Shown here: positions 9,304-18,276 of the stretch, in pieces
Layout: every line of letters starts with the position of its first letter
Position numbering within the stretch: position 1 is the stretch's first letter
Assembly: GCA_020634935.1 (NCBI GenBank)
Contig: JACKAT010000014.1
Span: 1 to 64,000, forward strand
Direction of reading: 5' to 3'
DNA from: Anaerolineales bacterium
GTDB lineage: Bacteria; Chloroflexota; Anaerolineae; 4572-78; J111
DNA: 64,000 bases
The notes under the pieces: generated by a model
Told to the model about the DNA's origin: nothing
The model's input: only the letters and a program-made list of their open reading frames with translations
Database searches by the model: none
Position numbers and translations under genes: made by a program

Positions 9304-9415
9304 GAATTAGAAATAACCCCAGTTGAAGCCTAACCGGGGAGTAGGGAGTAAGGAGTAGGGAGTAAGGGGAAAAACCGATTACTTCTACGCATTACGTCTT
9401 ACTCCCCATTAGTTG
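9304..9415. repeat. Low-complexity GGGAGTA repeat with terminal inversion
   Basis: Short (GGGAGTA/AGGAGTA) units at about 9340-9370, then TTACTCCCC at 9400-9408 that can pair with GGGGAGTA, making a loose hairpin just after the BNR gene. From 9416 to 9667 I see no gene, only small GC-rich hairpins such as CCCCGTACGGGG. Confidence 0.5.
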
Positions 9416-9667
9416 GAACGTACGATTACCGTCGGGATCGATTGTTCGGAATGATGGAAATAGTTGATCGATGGCCTGAGTGGAGGTTCGAAAACGCTCG
9501 ATCAAGTTGTCCGGTATCGCCCCGAGCCGGCGCGGGTCCGAAACCCCGTACGGGGAGAGCAAAGCCCCTTCGGGCCAGGAAATCCGCTCCCTAATGAGGG
9601 CGCTTTAGCATCCTTCGCTCTTTCAGCGTGATGGCTTCAGCCTCGCGCTCTTTGGTCAAGAAGCAGC

Positions 9668-10116
9668 GGTAGGAATCGTTCGGCGGGCGGTAGGAACCAT
9701 TTTTCGGCGGTAGGAACCATTTTTCGACGGTAGGAACCATTTTTCAGTGGTAGGAATCGTTCGGCGGTCGGTAGGAACCATTTTTCGACGGTAGGAACCA
9801 TTTTTCAACGGTACGAACCGTTCGGCGGATGGTAGGACCCATTTTTTGATGGTAGGAATCATTCGGCGGTCGGTAGGAACCATTTTTCGACGGTAGGAAT
9901 CGTTCAGCGGTCGGTAGGAACCATTTTTCGACGGTAGGAATCATTTTTCAGTGGTAGGAATCGTTCGGCGGATGGTAGGACCCATTTTTTGATGGTAGGA
10001 ATCGTTCGGCGGTCGGTAGGAACCATTTTTCGGCGGTAGGAACCATTTTTCAACGGTACGAACCGTTCGGCGGCGGTACGAATGGTTCGGCGAGTGGTAC
10101 GCATCGCTCGGCGGGT
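9668..10116. repeat. Tandem array of 22 units of 20-21 bp
   Basis: Every unit starts with GGTA(G/C)G. Two unit types alternate irregularly: a 21-bp type GGTAGGAATCGTTCGGCGG plus 2 bases, and a 20-bp type GGTAGGAACCATTTTTCGAC. The last three units are more diverged. There are no unique spacers, so it is not a CRISPR array. The open frames that run through it on the minus strand (KNGSYRRKMVPT-like) arise from the repeat and are not supported as a gene. From 10117 to 10394 I see no gene. Confidence 0.9.
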
Positions 10117-10394
10117 GGTGAAGGAACCTCGGCTCAATGAATGGGAGGAGAAGCGAGATAGGCGTATAGCTTTGGTAGCACAACATTAAATCGTGGAGAC
10201 GTGAGAACGACTTAAGATCGACCCCATAATCGACAGAATTGACATGATTATCACGATTTTATCGATCATAATTCGGTAAATCTTGTAAATCCTGTCTAAA
10301 TTTTTTTCACCACGGTTTAGTGCAGAGCTACCATAGCTTTCTACATCATAATTTATAGGCTAATTGGTTGTTATATGCCAATATTTCTACTGAA

Positions 10395-11159
10395 ATGAAT
10401 CAAGAATACTTGCTCTCAAAATTCCAAGAAGTGATTTGGCGCGAGGTACTTTATTGTTATGATGAGGCTTATGCTTATAAGCTCCTAACCCTTTTACCCG
10501 ATGATTACGAAAACAGAACCCCCCAAAGTGTTTTCAGGAACCGTCCAAAGCTATCTGAACTAGAAAATGCATTATATCAGGTTAGGAAAATTTCACCCTC
10601 GCCTTTAGCTCAAGAAACCTGGACGAAGCCACTTCATAAACTAGGACAGAGCAAGAATAATCCTGCGGCCATAAAAAAACTTATGGCCCAACTAAACAAT
10701 CTCAATTGGATCGAGCGGTTTATAGCCAGGCACACGATTGTTTATCTTGGGGGAGAAACGGTACCCTTTTTATTGAGCCGATTGTCAGACCCGAATGAAG
10801 AATGGCCAGAAATAATAAAATGGTTACTGGAAAACATTGCTATTGAAACAAGTAAAGAATTATCCCAACAAGCATCTCAACTCCTTTGCCCAAAATGTGT
10901 GGTGACATGTGGTAAGAACAAAATTAAGTTGACCAGAAATCAATCAATAACTTTTTATGGTTGCCAGATGTGTTATCAAAGTAGAAAGTTTGTAGAAAGA
11001 CCCGCACAGATAGTAGCAGTGCTTGATAACACGATAAAAGCCAAACAAAAACAAAATGGAAATCAGGGAACGTTGTGGGTAAATTGGCTAAAATATGAGT
11101 TACGCAGTTCAAAAGGTGACAGTCACTTAGACGCGATAAATCGACTTGTTGGGGCTTAA
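10395..11159 (+). pseudogene. 5' part of an interrupted HEAT-like/zinc-ribbon gene
   Basis: The protein has a helical N-terminal part (about 1-165, HEAT-like: ARHTIVYLGGETVPFLLSRL) and a cysteine module LLCPKCVVTC...YGCQMCYQS, a probable zinc ribbon, followed by AQIVAVLDNTI...LWVNWLK. This last region matches residues ~370-460 of the intact protein at 55609-57132. Right after VNWLK the reading enters the element at 11097-11223 and stops at 11159. The rest of the domain lies in another frame at 11231-11440. A TTG at 10368 is an alternative start. AT-rich compared with its neighbours. Confidence 0.75.
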
Positions 11160-11223
11160 ACGGACGTTCATTTTCGGCAAAAGTGACTGTCACCTGGTTC
11201 GACACACCCAACTGCGTAAGTCC
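11097..11223. mobile_element. MITE-like element with terminal inverted repeats
   Basis: About 127 bp. The ends carry perfect 10-bp inverted repeats TTACGCAGTT (11100-11109) and AACTGCGTAA (11210-11219), and inside these a second inverted pair AGGTGACAGTCACTT (11114-11128) and AAGTGACTGTCACCT (11180-11194). It has no transposase. Flanking TAT/ATA triplets on both sides may be a target duplication but cannot be fixed exactly. It splits a gene whose homologue at 55609 is intact. GACTTACGCA-type ends are typical of short non-autonomous elements moved in trans. Confidence 0.8.
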
Positions 11224-11230
11224 TATAAAA

Positions 11231-11440
11231 ATGAAAACACTTTTTGAATTTGACAGAGTGGAGATAATAAAAGCCTCAGATGAAGAAGTAGAGTTGTTTG
11301 CTATGCAAGTAGGTAATGATATGAACAAGAACTGGGAAAGTCATTACAGAAAAATGAAATGCACTGTACACTCAACGTGTAAGTTGATGGAAAATACCTT
11401 ACGGATTTTGGATAAGATGTTTGGTAGGGTGGAACGATAG
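11231..11440 (+). pseudogene. 3' part of the interrupted zinc-ribbon gene
   Basis: Encodes LFEFDRVEIIKASDEEVELFAMQVGND...LRILDKMFGRVER, which aligns without gaps to the C-terminus of the intact protein at 55609-57132 (LFDFDAVEIIRANDEQAERFAVQVGNN...LRRLFGVVETA). It is in a different frame from the 5' part, with the MITE-like element between them. An upstream GTG at 11183 would start inside the element and is unlikely to be the original start. Confidence 0.75.
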
Positions 11441-11634
11441 AGCTGACCTTATAGTATAATAAGAGGTATATAACAATTCTCATCCACACGAATCGCCACG
11501 CTTCCGTTTTTAGAAATTAGTTGCGCCTGTGATGTTACTTTGGGATCGAAAGTAGCCTTGCCGATCCGCAATCGTGTGATGAGTCGGCATTGGTTAGATA
11601 ATTACTTGGAGACCAACCTACTTTAAGGAGAACA

Positions 11635-14424
11635 ATGGGAGAAGGGGTGACCTACAACAACAAACAAAAACAGATGATTCACCAACTTCTGACCTTTGCC
11701 TTTAGCGGCAAAGCCTTCGATGAGTTTGCCGCCGGCCATTTTCCCGATATGGCGACCGGCTTTACGCCTGATATGAGCAGCGAGCAGAAAGTTCAACATC
11801 TGGTGGAAAGCTGCGCGGCGCAAGGGCAGCTCAAAAAACTGGTCGATCTGATCCAAACGGTAAAGCCTGACGCTTACGAGACCTTTGTGCAGCGAACGCA
11901 GGGCAAAAAAGAGCCATCGCCGGCGCCGGTTAAGAGCCAGGCGCGCCCCCCGCGTGACGCCCGAACCAACAGCGAAATTATGAACACTAAGAACAACCTG
12001 CTGGACAACGAAGAGCTGGCCAGCCGCTACCGGTTGGACGACGTGCTCGATCGCAGCGGGTTGGGGGCGGTCTTCAAGGCTTACGATAAGAAGCTGGGCA
12101 TCGATGTGGCCATCAAGGTCATCGACCTCAAGCGGGTCGATGAGCCAGCCCTTGAGGAACGGGTCCAGCAGGAAGTACGCACCGCCATCAAGCTGGATCA
12201 TCCCAACATCGTCAAAATTTACGATTACGGGCAGGTCGGCTCGATGTTGTACATCATCATGGAATACATCCCCGGCTATGATCTGGAGCAGGCCCGCCCC
12301 TCGTTTAAGCACGTGCCGCTGCATCAACTGCTGCGGCTCTGCCGTCACTTGTGCCTGACCGTTGACTATCTGCACCAGAACGGCGTTTTACACCCGGGGA
12401 CTAAACCCAAGAATATCATGCTCAAACCGGACAAAACCAACGAAGGGCAGATGTGGCACCCGGTACTGATTAATTTGGGGTTTCTGCGGCCTAACCAGGA
12501 GGTGATCAAAGCCGGCCATATTTCGGTGCGGCGGCTGATTTATCTGGTCTCGCCGGAACTGCTGCTGGGCCATCGCACCGATCTGCGCAGCGATGTCTAC
12601 TCGCTGGGGATTTTGCTGTACGATATTCTGGTGGGCCAGCCGCCGTTCTGGCCCTCGACGTTGGAAGAGGCCATCCACCTGCATGTGGAAGTGCCGCCGC
12701 CCGCGCCGCGCTCGCTGAAACCTGACCTGCCGGAAGCCGTCGAAAAAATATTGCTGCGGGCGCTGGCCAAAGACCCGGCTGAACGTTACTTGAGCCTCAA
12801 AGGTCTGGCCCAGGACCTGGCCGAGTGTCTGGACTCGTTAACCCTGCCCGACAAACAGGCGCAACCGGCCCGCCCGGCCCTGCCAATGACCGACCTCATC
12901 ATCACGTTCGACACCCGGCTGCAGACGGTCGCGCCCGGCGAGGCGGTCACTTACCGCATGCTGCTGTACAATAACGGCGTGCAGGACGATTACCGCCAGG
13001 TTCGGGTCGATGGCATTCCGGCCGAGTGGGTCACGGTTTCACCCGCCACCACGATTCTGGCGCCTCAGGAACGGGAGGAGATCGAGATCGAAATCCGCCC
13101 GCCTCTGTCGCCGCAAAGCCGGGCCGGCCGCCGGTCGCTGACGTTTCAGGTGGTCAACCAGCATGATCCCGGCCAAATAGAAGAGTTCAAAACCAACCTG
13201 ACCATCGCGCCTTTTTATCAGTTTGAAAGCACCCTCTGGCCGCAAGAGCTAACCGGCGAACAGGGGACGCAGGTCGCCATCGAAAACCAGGGCAATACCA
13301 CCGCCAGTTACACCATTCAGCCGAAAGAAGATAAACGGCTCAATTTCCAACCCACGCGCCAGCAGCTCAAACTGGATGTGGGCGAGAAGGGAACGGCTGA
13401 TTTCAACGTGGCCTTTCACCGGCGCTATCTGGTGGGCGATGTCCAGACGCACACTTTTTCGATGGTGATCACCGCCGCTAACCAGCAGACCGTGACCCAC
13501 AGCGGCCAGATCACCGGCGGCGGTCGCTTTCCGGTCCGCTGGGCGCTGATCAGCCTACTGGCGTTAATGCTGTGCGCCTGCGCGGCGCTGGTGCTGTATC
13601 TGCAAGCCCCGGCCCTGATCGCCGAACAAGCCGGTATTTCGGCCTCGACGTCAAGCGCGGTCATTGAAACTCGGGCTGCCCAGGCCACCCAACAACAGGG
13701 CGCTAACGCCACCGCCATTGTCGCGACCGCCAACTGGCTGGCCGAAGATACCGACCGGGACGGTCTGACCAATGCCGAGGAGCTAACCGCCAATACCGAT
13801 CCCAACAGCTATGACACCGATGGCGATACCCTGCCCGATGGGGCCGAATTAAAAGAGTTGGACACCGACCCGCTGCGGCCGGACACCGACTTTGACGGTA
13901 TCCGCGATGATGTGGAGGTGCTCAATATCTGGGATCCGAAAAACAAAGATACGGACCTGGACGGCACGCCCGATGCTTTCGATGATAATCCTAGCCGGCC
14001 GCCAACCGTCACGCCAGAGGGCGGCACGCCGGCCTCGACGGCGACGACTCTTGTGGTTGGATTTAAAGAGAACCAGTCTTTCCTGACTCGCGTCTTCCTG
14101 AGTTCGCCGCCCCGGTATGTGATTGATGAAAACGGAGGGCGGGCCATTATCGAAGTCGCCCTAAACCGGCCGGCGGATAGAGCCGTCCGGGTGGATTATT
14201 ACATCATCAACAGCAACGCTATCGCCGGTCAGGATTACACCTTCACCCCCGGTACGCTCGAGTTTAGCCAGGGCCAGCAAGAAAAATCGATTGATCTGTT
14301 TGTTATCGATGATACGGAGCGGGAGGCCAGCCGAGAACTGGTTATATTGGGTCTCCGCGAGCCGTCGGCGGGGGTGGCTTTAGGCCTAAACCGGTTCGAA
14401 CTACAAATTGAGGACAACGACTGA
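11635..14424 (+). CDS. Membrane pseudokinase fusion: EAD-like, kinase-like, Ig-like, TSP3 and Calx-beta domains
   Basis: 929 residues. Residues ~8-85 resemble the effector-associated domains (EAD) of bacterial conflict and signalling proteins. Residues ~125-400 are a Ser/Thr kinase fold with VAIKV and a proper C-lobe (SDVYSLGILLYDIL), but the catalytic loop HRDxKxxN reads HPGTKPKN (from 253) and DFG reads NLG (from 280): both catalytic aspartates are gone. Then NEW3/CARDB-like beta domains (~415-625), one membrane helix (~635-657), thrombospondin-type-3 calcium repeats (DTDRDGLTNAEE..., ~703-785) and a Calx-beta domain (~825-929) outside. Inferred role: a non-catalytic signalling scaffold that links an external calcium-binding part to a cytoplasmic adaptor. 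ATG 11635 follows AAGGAG. Stop is 4 bases before trmD. Confidence 0.88.
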   Translation: MGEGVTYNNKQKQMIHQLLTFAFSGKAFDEFAAGHFPDMATGFTPDMSSEQKVQHLVESCAAQGQLKKLVDLIQTVKPDAYETFVQRTQGKKEPSPAPVKSQARPPRDARTNSEIMNTKNNLLDNEELASRYRLDDVLDRSGLGAVFKAYDKKLGIDVAIKVIDLKRVDEPALEERVQQEVRTAIKLDHPNIVKIYDYGQVGSMLYIIMEYIPGYDLEQARPSFKHVPLHQLLRLCRHLCLTVDYLHQNGVLHPGTKPKNIMLKPDKTNEGQMWHPVLINLGFLRPNQEVIKAGHISVRRLIYLVSPELLLGHRTDLRSDVYSLGILLYDILVGQPPFWPSTLEEAIHLHVEVPPPAPRSLKPDLPEAVEKILLRALAKDPAERYLSLKGLAQDLAECLDSLTLPDKQAQPARPALPMTDLIITFDTRLQTVAPGEAVTYRMLLYNNGVQDDYRQVRVDGIPAEWVTVSPATTILAPQEREEIEIEIRPPLSPQSRAGRRSLTFQVVNQHDPGQIEEFKTNLTIAPFYQFESTLWPQELTGEQGTQVAIENQGNTTASYTIQPKEDKRLNFQPTRQQLKLDVGEKGTADFNVAFHRRYLVGDVQTHTFSMVITAANQQTVTHSGQITGGGRFPVRWALISLLALMLCACAALVLYLQAPALIAEQAGISASTSSAVIETRAAQATQQQGANATAIVATANWLAEDTDRDGLTNAEELTANTDPNSYDTDGDTLPDGAELKELDTDPLRPDTDFDGIRDDVEVLNIWDPKNKDTDLDGTPDAFDDNPSRPPTVTPEGGTPASTATTLVVGFKENQSFLTRVFLSSPPRYVIDENGGRAIIEVALNRPADRAVRVDYYIINSNAIAGQDYTFTPGTLEFSQGQQEKSIDLFVIDDTEREASRELVILGLREPSAGVALGLNRFELQIEDND

Positions 14425-14428
14425 GCCG

Positions 14429-15229
14429 ATGGTTCGTTTTGATATTTTGACGCTGTTTCCGGAGATGTTCGCCGGGCCGTTTGAGGCCAGCATCATCAAA
14501 CGGGCGCAAGAGAACCACTTTATCGAGATCGCCCTGCATAACATTCGCGATTACGCTCCCGGCAAACATCGGGTCACCGATGATACCCCTTACGGCGGCG
14601 GCGGCGGCATGATTATGAAGCCGGAACCGATTTTCAACGCGGTGGAAGCCATTCTCGGCATCGACGTTCCCCAGGCTGGTTATCGAGAACGGTATGGCCA
14701 AGGCTACCCGCCGATCATTCTGCTCACCCCTCAGGGCCAGTTGCTGACGCAGCCGGCGGCGCAGGCGCTAACCACCGTTGAGCGCTTGCTGCTGATCTGC
14801 GGCCGGTACGAGGGCATCGACGAGCGGGTGCGCCGCTATCTGGTCACTGATGAGCTATCGATTGGCGATTACGTCTTATCCGGCGGCGAACTCGCCGCGA
14901 TGATTGTGGTCGATGCGGTCACGCGGTTGATCCCCGGCGTATTGGGCGACACCGAAGCCACAGCCAAAGACTCGCACTCGGAAGGGCTGCTGGAATACCC
15001 GCACTATACCCGCCCCGCCGAATTTCGGGGCCACGCCGTGCCGGATATTTTGCTGTCCGGCCATCATGCCAAACTGGAAGAATGGCGGCGTCACCAATCG
15101 CTGCTGCGGACACAAGCCCGCCGGCCCGATCTGCTGGCCCTGGCCCAATTGAGCGAGGCGGATCGCGCCTTTCTGGCTCAGCACGGACCTGGGAGCGCGG
15201 ACGGTGCTGATGAGGGAAATGGCGTTTAG
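14429..15229 (+). CDS. trmD: tRNA (guanine-N1)-methyltransferase
   Basis: Methylates G37 of tRNAs that read CNN codons with S-adenosylmethionine, preventing +1 frameshifting. The ATG at 14429 gives the classic start MVRFDILTLFPEMF; an in-frame ATG at 14408 would overlap the upstream gene. Visible family motifs: PYGGGGGM, ICGRYEGIDERV, ELSIGDYVLSGGELAA, and the SPOUT knot region; 266 residues, normal for the family (~240-270). Only four bases separate it from the pseudokinase gene, so the two are probably cotranscribed. The usual partner rplS is found 5.4 kb further on, with the potassium genes in between. Confidence 0.97.
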   Translation: MVRFDILTLFPEMFAGPFEASIIKRAQENHFIEIALHNIRDYAPGKHRVTDDTPYGGGGGMIMKPEPIFNAVEAILGIDVPQAGYRERYGQGYPPIILLTPQGQLLTQPAAQALTTVERLLLICGRYEGIDERVRRYLVTDELSIGDYVLSGGELAAMIVVDAVTRLIPGVLGDTEATAKDSHSEGLLEYPHYTRPAEFRGHAVPDILLSGHHAKLEEWRRHQSLLRTQARRPDLLALAQLSEADRAFLAQHGPGSADGADEGNGV

Positions 15230-15288
15230 GGCTGAACGATTATCTGCGAGGCTCTAACAATCTTCAAAGAAAGATTTCGGGCCAAAGA

Positions 15289-15317
15289 TTTACAATTGCT
15301 GTATTATCCTTCATAAT
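15289..15317 (+). promoter_or_regulatory. Putative promoter of trkA
   Basis: TTTACA (15289-15294), 17-base spacer, CATAAT (15312-15317), about 68 bases before the trkA start. Confidence 0.45.
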
Positions 15318-15384
15318 TCAATCAGTGAACTAATTTTTAAACAACCGATACGAAAACGATCGTTTTGTTAGCGGAAGGTACGCC

Positions 15385-16728
15385 ATGAAAATTATCATTG
15401 CCGGGGCGGGCGAAGTCGGTTTTTACCTCTCAAAAATGTTGTCTCAGGAAGACCACGATATTACGGTCATCGACACCAACCCGGATGTTTTGGGCCTGGT
15501 TGAGGCCACAACGGATGTTATTACTATCGAGGGCAGCGCCACTTCGATCAAAACGCTGCGCGACGCCGGCGTAGCCAGAGCCGATATGCTGATTGCCGTG
15601 ACCCAGCGGGAGGAAATTAATATCTTAACGGCGTCGATCGGCAAGCAGTTGGGGGCGACCACGACAATTGCTCGCGTGGAAAACTCCGAGTTTTTAGAAG
15701 AAAAATGTGCGGTTAGTTTTGGCGCGTTGGGGATCGACTCGATGATTTATCCCAGCGAACTGGCGATGAATGAGATCGCTTGGCTGATCAAGCGGGCTAC
15801 CGCCCGAAACGCTTTTGAATTTGAAGGCGGCAAACTAACTCTGCTAGAGTTGACGGTCACCGAAAATGCGCCGGTGGTCAACAAGTCGATCAGCGAAATT
15901 GCCCGCACCTATTCGCATCTCAAATTCCGGATTGTGGCCGTGGTGCGCAACCAACAAACGATCATTCCCAGCGGCGACAACAGCCTGCGCCGCCACGACT
16001 TGATCTTTATTATTACCGATACCACCGCCATCGACGAGATCATTACGTTGACGGGCCACGAAAAAATTCATATCAAAAATGTAATGATTTTGGGCGGCAG
16101 TAAGTTGGGCTTTAAGACCGCTCAACGCCTGGGCACTGATTATTCGGTGAAACTGATCGAGATCAATCGCGACAAATGCAATCAACTGGCTAACCAACTC
16201 ACCAAAACAATGGTGCTGCACGGCGATGGTCGGAACATTGACCTGCTCATGGAAGAAGGCATCGAGAATATGGATGCCTTCATTGCCGTAACCGGCGATA
16301 CCGAAACCAACATTCTGTCGTGTCTATCGGCCAAGAAGATGGGGGTCAAGAAAACTATCGCTTTGGTTGAAAATATGGGCTACCTATTTTTAACCCAAAC
16401 CTTGGGCATTGATACGGTCATCAATCAAAAGTTAATTGCGGCCAGCCACATTTTCAGTTTTATCCGCAAGGGTGAAATTGTCATGCTGATGAATGTGAGC
16501 GATGCGGATGCGGAAGTGGTCGAATATGTGGTTAAACCCCACACCAGAATTACCCAAAGCGCCGTAAAAGATTTGGTTGGTTTTCCAAAAGGAGCCATCA
16601 TCGGCGGGGTCATCCGGGGCGAAGAAAGTTATATCACCGTGGGGGACTCGGTTATTAAGCCGGATGATCGGGTAGTGGTGTTTTCCAAACCGGAAGCCAT
16701 TTACGAAGTCGAAAAATTTTTCCACTAG
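15385..16728 (+). CDS. trkA: Trk potassium uptake system, NAD-binding regulatory subunit
   Basis: Peripheral cytoplasmic subunit that gates the TrkH channel. At 447 residues it has the double layout of classical TrkA: two RCK-N Rossmann domains, the first with GAGEVG (residues 6-11) and VIDTNPD, the second around 230 with ILGGSKLG, each followed by an RCK-C domain (the last ends KPDDRVVVFSKPEAIYEVEKFF). Start ATG 15385 follows GGAAGG. The trkH gene follows 88 bases later on the same strand, with one dispersed palindrome in the gap. Confidence 0.95.
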   Translation: MKIIIAGAGEVGFYLSKMLSQEDHDITVIDTNPDVLGLVEATTDVITIEGSATSIKTLRDAGVARADMLIAVTQREEINILTASIGKQLGATTTIARVENSEFLEEKCAVSFGALGIDSMIYPSELAMNEIAWLIKRATARNAFEFEGGKLTLLELTVTENAPVVNKSISEIARTYSHLKFRIVAVVRNQQTIIPSGDNSLRRHDLIFIITDTTAIDEIITLTGHEKIHIKNVMILGGSKLGFKTAQRLGTDYSVKLIEINRDKCNQLANQLTKTMVLHGDGRNIDLLMEEGIENMDAFIAVTGDTETNILSCLSAKKMGVKKTIALVENMGYLFLTQTLGIDTVINQKLIAASHIFSFIRKGEIVMLMNVSDADAEVVEYVVKPHTRITQSAVKDLVGFPKGAIIGGVIRGEESYITVGDSVIKPDDRVVVFSKPEAIYEVEKFFH

Positions 16729-16753
16729 TTATCTTTCAGAGTCGTGACTATTG

Positions 16754-16798
16754 AGGTGACTGGTCCTTCTGCTCAGGTAATTAAGGGCAGTCACCCGG
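16754..16798. repeat. Dispersed palindrome, AGGTGACTGG family
   Basis: AGGTGACTGGTCCTT (16754-16768) and AAGGGCAGTCACCCGG (16783-16798) form imperfect arms with a 14-base centre, in the gap between trkA and trkH. Confidence 0.65.
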
Positions 16799-16816
16799 TG
16801 TGTTGAACAATCTCCC

Positions 16817-18271
16817 ATGATCAATAGTAAAGTGGTTATCAATGTGCTGGGCCTGCTCCTGATCATCAACGGGGTGTTGATGCTGGTCGGGCTGCCGTTC
16901 TCCTGGTATTACGGCAGCAACGATATCCTGCCGATTTTAACGGCCAGTGCGATCACGCTGATATTTGGTGGGGCCTGTTGGGGCATTACGTTTAACAGCA
17001 ATCGAGCGGACATCGGCAAGAGAGAAGGCTATTTAATTGTCACGCTGGGCTGGGTGACGATGTCGCTGTTTGGGGCGCTGCCTTTTGTATTTAGCGGGGC
17101 CATTCCCAGCTACACCGATGCGTTTTTTGAAACGATGTCGGGTTACACCACCACCGGGGCGTCGGTCCTCAACAATATCGAGCAGATACCCAAAGGGGTT
17201 CTGTTCTGGCGCAGCATGACGCACTGGATCGGCGGTATGGGGATTATCGTGCTGTCGCTGGCTATTCTGCCGATTTTGGGCATCGGGGGCATGCAGCTAT
17301 TTGTGGCCGAAGTACCCGGCCCCACTGCTGACAAAATTCATCCTCGGGTCAAAGAAACGGCCAAGCGGCTGTGGTTCATCTATTTTCTGTTGACGGTGAT
17401 CGAAACAATTTTGTTAATGTTGGGCGATATGCCGCTGTACGATGCCATCAATCACAGTTTCGCCACCATGGCCACCGGCGGCTTCTCCACCAAGCAGGCC
17501 AGTATTGCTTATTACAACGACCAACCCTACATTCAATACGTCATTATGCTGTTTATGTATTTTGCCGGGGCCAATTTTGCCATGCACTACTTTGCCCTGA
17601 AGCGGCGTTTTGATCGGGTTTGGCACAGCGAGGAGTTTCGGTTTTATACGTTTAGCGTTATCGCGGTGGGACTCATTCATACGGTCGGGCTAATCCTTAA
17701 CGACGGCTTGCATCCCGAACGCGCCTTTCGAGACAGCATGTTTACGACCCTAACCATCGTCACCACTACCGGCTTCGTCACCGCCGATTACGAGACGTGG
17801 GCCATCCCGCTGCTGTTCATCGTCTTCATGTTGATGTTTACCGGCGGCTCAGCCGGCTCGACGGCCGGCGGGATCAAGGTGGTGAGGCTGCTGCTGATTA
17901 TTAAAAACAGCCTGGTCGAATTAAAGCGGCTGCTGCACCCCCGGGCCATTATTCCGGTGCGGCTCGATGGCCGGGCGGTACCCGCTAATATTATGACCAA
18001 TATTTTGGCCTTCTCCATTCTTTATATGCTGGTTTTTGTCATCGCCTCGCTGATTATGACCGGCATCGGGCTGGATTTTATCTCGGCGATTGGGGCGACT
18101 ATTGCCTGCTTGGGGAATATCGGGCCGGGCCTGGGCAGCGTGGGGCCAACGGCCAACTTTGCTCACATACCGGGGCTGGGCAAATGGTTTTTATCATTTC
18201 TGATGCTGTTGGGCCGATTGGAATTATTTACTGTTTTGATTTTATTTACCCCTACTTACTGGCGTAGATAA
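16817..18271 (+). CDS. trkH: Trk potassium channel subunit TrkH
   Basis: Integral membrane potassium translocator of 484 residues with about ten or more membrane segments. The four-fold MPM layout is visible through the selectivity-filter loops: TTTGASVL, ATMATGGFST, TTTGFVTADY and CLGNIGPGL. Between them are the usual hydrophobic helices and GGSAGSTAGGIKVVR, a conserved cytoplasmic-side motif. It works with TrkA encoded directly upstream. Its stop is five bases from the converging stop of the second system (18277), with no obvious terminator hairpin in between. Confidence 0.95.
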   Translation: MINSKVVINVLGLLLIINGVLMLVGLPFSWYYGSNDILPILTASAITLIFGGACWGITFNSNRADIGKREGYLIVTLGWVTMSLFGALPFVFSGAIPSYTDAFFETMSGYTTTGASVLNNIEQIPKGVLFWRSMTHWIGGMGIIVLSLAILPILGIGGMQLFVAEVPGPTADKIHPRVKETAKRLWFIYFLLTVIETILLMLGDMPLYDAINHSFATMATGGFSTKQASIAYYNDQPYIQYVIMLFMYFAGANFAMHYFALKRRFDRVWHSEEFRFYTFSVIAVGLIHTVGLILNDGLHPERAFRDSMFTTLTIVTTTGFVTADYETWAIPLLFIVFMLMFTGGSAGSTAGGIKVVRLLLIIKNSLVELKRLLHPRAIIPVRLDGRAVPANIMTNILAFSILYMLVFVIASLIMTGIGLDFISAIGATIACLGNIGPGLGSVGPTANFAHIPGLGKWFLSFLMLLGRLELFTVLILFTPTYWRR

Positions 18272-18276
18272 CCCAC

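Noticed and set aside
9668..10116. CRISPR array
   Set aside because: Units follow each other directly with no unique spacers, and no cas gene is near. The same holds for 59158-59563.
9656..10186. Several minus-strand frames reading KNGSYRRKMVPTDRRTIPT-like repeats
   Set aside because: They arise from the 20-21-bp DNA repeat, overlap each other in different frames, lack ribosome sites and have no plausible fold.
11183..11230. GTG start inside the MITE-like element for the 3' fragment
   Set aside because: The first residues are coded by the element itself; only the part from 11231 matches the intact paralogue.
14408..14428. Earlier ATG for trmD
   Set aside because: It overlaps the end of the pseudokinase gene and adds residues not found in TrmD; MVRFDILTLFPEMF is the usual start.
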